Source of the DNA: DAOUMU01 sp034409055 | GTDB lineage: Bacteria > Chloroflexota > Anaerolineae > 4572-78 > J111 | Length of the DNA stretch: 16,065 nucleotides | Assembly: GCA_034409055.1 (NCBI GenBank) | Contig: DAOUMU010000080.1 | Coordinates: 1-16,065 of the forward strand | Direction: 5' to 3' | Shown here: one piece after another, positions 14,779 to 16,065 of the stretch | Numbering within the stretch: the stretch's first letter is position 1 | Layout: every line of letters starts with the position of its first letter | The notes under the pieces: model-generated | Seen by the model: the letters and a program-made list of their open reading frames with translations, nothing else | Database searches by the model: none | What the model was told of the DNA's origin: nothing | Program-made: the position numbers and the translations under genes

Positions 14779-15372
14779 CTAGGCATTCTGGGCGGCACGT
14801 TTGATCCTATTCACCTGGGACACCTGTTGGTAGCGGAGATTACGCGGGAAGTGTTGGATTTGCAGCGGGTTTTATTTATCCCGGCCGGTGATCCACCCCA
14901 TAAACAGGACCGTCCCAAAACGCCTGCCCATCACCGGCGGGCCATGGTAGCGTTGGCGATTGCTACCAATCCACATTTTGAATTAAGTCCGGTTGATTTA
15001 GAACGGCCCGGTCCCCACTATTCAACCGATACGGTACGTCTGATCCGGTCACAATATAATCTCTCTGCCGAGGCATGCTTCTTCATCATTGGTAGTGACT
15101 CGTTGCTGGACTTACCCTCCTGGTATCAACCTCAGGCGTTGATAACACAGTGTCGCCTGGCTGTGGCCCATCGACCCGGTTATCAGCCTGATCTCACTAC
15201 CCTGACGGAAATGCTACCGGGGATACGGGATCGATTAAATTGGGTCGAAATACCGGTGATGGGCATTGCCGCTTCGAATATTCGGGCCAGGCTACAAGCG
15301 GGGCAGAGTGTGCGTTATCAGGTGGTAGATAGTGTCAGGGAGTATATTCATCGGTATGGGCTGTATCGGTAG
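14773..15372 (+). CDS. nadD: nicotinate-nucleotide adenylyltransferase
   Basis: This enzyme joins nicotinate mononucleotide and ATP to give nicotinate adenine dinucleotide, in NAD synthesis. It is 199 residues, the normal length. The nucleotidyltransferase motif GGTFDPIHLGH (7-17), IPAGDPPHK (36-44), IGSDSL (106-111) and the C-terminal IAASNIR (165-171, in place of the usual ISSTxIR) are all present. It is the second gene of the obgE cluster. The ATG lies two bases after the end of the MITE; AGGGTGA within the right arm of that element (14756-14762) is the only Shine-Dalgarno candidate. The ABM gene follows by 10 bp. Confidence 0.96.
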   Translation: MKLGILGGTFDPIHLGHLLVAEITREVLDLQRVLFIPAGDPPHKQDRPKTPAHHRRAMVALAIATNPHFELSPVDLERPGPHYSTDTVRLIRSQYNLSAEACFFIIGSDSLLDLPSWYQPQALITQCRLAVAHRPGYQPDLTTLTEMLPGIRDRLNWVEIPVMGIAASNIRARLQAGQSVRYQVVDSVREYIHRYGLYR

Positions 15373-15382
15373 GAGTGTTACT

Positions 15383-15637
15383 ATGTTTGTCGTTATGAAT
15401 CGTATTCCGGTAAACCCGGAATACAAAGCACAGTTTGAAGAGCGATTTGCTAACCGCGCTCGCGAAGTTGATAAAATGCCGGGCTTTGTGCGTAACCAAG
15501 TTTTACGCCCGGCTAGCCCAGAAGACCCTTACATTGTGCTGACTGTTTGGGAATCCAGGGAGGATTTTGAAAACTGGGTCAATTCTGACGCGTTGACAAC
15601 GGTCAAACATTGTCCCTATTGGAATTTGCCGAATTGA
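15383..15637 (+). CDS. antibiotic biosynthesis monooxygenase (ABM) domain protein, HmoA-like
   Basis: This is an 84-residue ferredoxin-like alpha/beta protein of the ABM superfamily. 'MFVVMNRIPVNPEYKAQFEERFANR' is strand 1 and helix 1; 'MPGFVRNQVLRPASPEDPYIVLTVWESREDFENWVNS' is the family's most conserved stretch, as in HmoA/IsdG-like haem-degrading or quinol-oxidising proteins. Members usually have 95-110 residues, ending with 'GT...' then a final strand. Here the reading stops early after WNLPN, and another frame across 15600-15649 could code the ending LLEFAELIGV. A C-terminal frameshift is therefore possible. ATG 15383 has GGTAGGAG before it, and the gene starts 10 bp after nadD. Haem use is not shown. 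Confidence 0.75.
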   Translation: MFVVMNRIPVNPEYKAQFEERFANRAREVDKMPGFVRNQVLRPASPEDPYIVLTVWESREDFENWVNSDALTTVKHCPYWNLPN

Positions 15638-15647
15638 TAGGAGTATG

Positions 15648-15675
15648 AGCCAGTCTTTAACCAGGCTGGCTTTGT
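15648..15675 (+). terminator. weak intrinsic terminator after the obgE-nadD-ABM cluster
   Basis: AGCCAG (15648-15653) pairs with CTGGCT (15666-15671) and is followed by TTTGTTG. The T-run is short and broken, so efficiency is doubtful, but the position just after the last gene is right. Confidence 0.4.
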
Positions 15676-15721
15676 TGTGCGCTACCCCTTGAATATGGGC
15701 CTGTGTTGAGATATGACCTTA

Positions 15722-15752
15722 TTGACGACGAAGCAAAAAATTAAGCTATAAT
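15722..15752 (+). promoter_or_regulatory. candidate promoter of the structured RNA
   Basis: TATAAT (15747-15752) is a perfect -10. TTGACG (15722-15727) is the best -35, but the spacer is 19 bp, a little long. The start would be near 15759. Confidence 0.5.
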
Positions 15753-15758
15753 CGGCTT

Positions 15759-15865
15759 AATCCGCTGGGTGGTACCATCACCTGGCCGGTCCTCAAGGGC
15801 CGTGAACCCTGAGAGGACACACAAAGCAAAGCTCTCATCAATCACGATGAGAGTTTTTGCTTTTA
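15759..15865 (+). ncRNA. structured leader/attenuator-like RNA
   Basis: Between promoter and terminator the RNA has GGGTGGTACC (15767-15776), a match to the centre of the T-box consensus but without the usual following GCG and without room for a stem I. A strong hairpin GTCC-TCA-GGG with CCC-TGA-GGAC follows (15789-15818). The 3' arm segment TGAGAG (15810-15815) can instead pair with CTCTCA (15832-15837) in the terminator's 5' arm. These exclusive pairings are what a transcription attenuator or riboswitch would show. There is no ORF on the plus strand within 200 bp downstream, so a free small RNA is also possible. I do not recognise a known riboswitch class. Confidence 0.4.
15822..15865 (+). 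terminator. strong intrinsic terminator
   Basis: CTCTCATC (15832-15839) pairs with GATGAGAG (15846-15853) across AATCAC, followed by TTTTT. The flanks AAAGCAAA and TTTGCTTT extend the stem. The A-rich and T-rich flanks would let it work in both directions, so it may also serve the minus-strand gene on the right. Confidence 0.85.
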
Positions 15866-15986
15866 TTGGGTTGTCAAATAGAAATTAGAATAACCGTAGC
15901 ACAACTGCTGTAAAAAGCAAGACCCAAAAATGGTCGAAAAGCCCGCTATCGTGGTTAAAACGCCTACCAGAAAAAGTAACACCAAG

Positions 15987-16065
15987 CTACTCCAGGAGGG
16001 CAATGGCCTGAGCTAGAGCTTCGAGGCGAGCGAGGTAGTTACAGGGTTGACGACGGAAGCTACGG
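15987..16065 (-). CDS. C-terminal end of an unidentified protein (partial)
   Basis: The minus strand enters the window with an open frame that reads 'SFRRQPCNYLARLEALAQAIALLE' and stops at TAG (15987-15989). The helical, Leu/Ala/Arg-rich composition looks like real coding sequence; basic RR-Q...NYLARLEAL endings occur in some transposases, but 26 codons are too few to decide. The terminator at 15822-15865 could end its transcript too. The stretch 15866-15986 shows nothing else. Confidence 0.35.
   Translation of the reverse strand, partial: RSFRRQPCNYLARLEALAQAIALLE

Noticed and set aside
15767..15776. True T-box riboswitch reading of GGGTGGTACC
   Set aside because: Only about 8 bases separate it from the predicted start, so there is no stem I or specifier loop, and the following GCG of the T-box is missing; kept only as a T-box-like core.
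16033..16042. GGTAGTTAC, looking like the right end of another GTAACT-type MITE
   Set aside because: No matching left arm and no 8-bp duplication in view; the bases fit the minus-strand partial coding frame.

Overview
The window reads as chromosomal DNA of a Chloroflexota bacterium, most likely from the Anaerolineae/Caldilineae side. This is an inference from gene style: a long MalT-like LuxR regulator next to a small protein that ends in a 'GPLPDQAALYGVL' motif, a WD40-repeat remnant, the NadD C-terminal form 'IAASNIR', moderate GC, and many dispersed short repeats. No rRNA or tRNA gene was found.

Layout: (1) 1-149 is an inverted-repeat (MITE-like) element, followed by two overlapping small unknown genes on the minus strand (156-747), one with a four-cysteine zinc-finger motif. 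(2) 850-1040 is intergenic and holds a near-perfect sigma70 promoter with an SOS/LexA-type box in its spacer and an intrinsic terminator about 70 bp further on, so it appears to encode a short RNA. A frameshifted WD40 remnant follows (1040-1442). (3) 1527-3455 (minus) is a zinc/manganese-type ABC importer consisting of permease and substrate-binding lipoprotein, without an adjacent ATPase. Upstream lie two metalloregulator-like palindromes. Divergent from it is an M20 amidohydrolase (3727-4947) with a possible short upstream ORF. (4) 9715-4956 (minus) is an apparent operon: MacB/LolD-type ATPase, ICMT-like membrane methyltransferase, second ATPase, and an 800-residue FtsX/MacB-type permease. 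Its promoter lies inside a nested inverted repeat. (5) 13096-9964 (minus) is a 931-residue MalT/LuxR ATPase-regulator followed by a 79-residue conserved small protein. (6) 13352-15637 (plus) is a housekeeping cluster obgE - nadD - ABM-type monooxygenase. A 121-bp MITE with a perfect 8-bp target duplication sits between obgE and nadD, and the duplicated target includes the nadD start codon. (7) 15638-16065 holds a promoter, a compact structured RNA with mutually exclusive hairpins and a strong terminator, then the C-terminal end of an unidentified minus-strand gene.

A theme across the window is repeat activity. Heptamer-periodic short tandem repeats occur at five loci. One of them lies in frame inside the ATPase domain of the LuxR regulator. 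Two IS66-like MITEs share a 15-bp terminus. The most promising little-described items are the LexA-box small RNA with an anti-Shine-Dalgarno segment, the attenuator-like RNA near the right end, the MITE at the nadD start codon and the repeat-derived insertion in the regulator.
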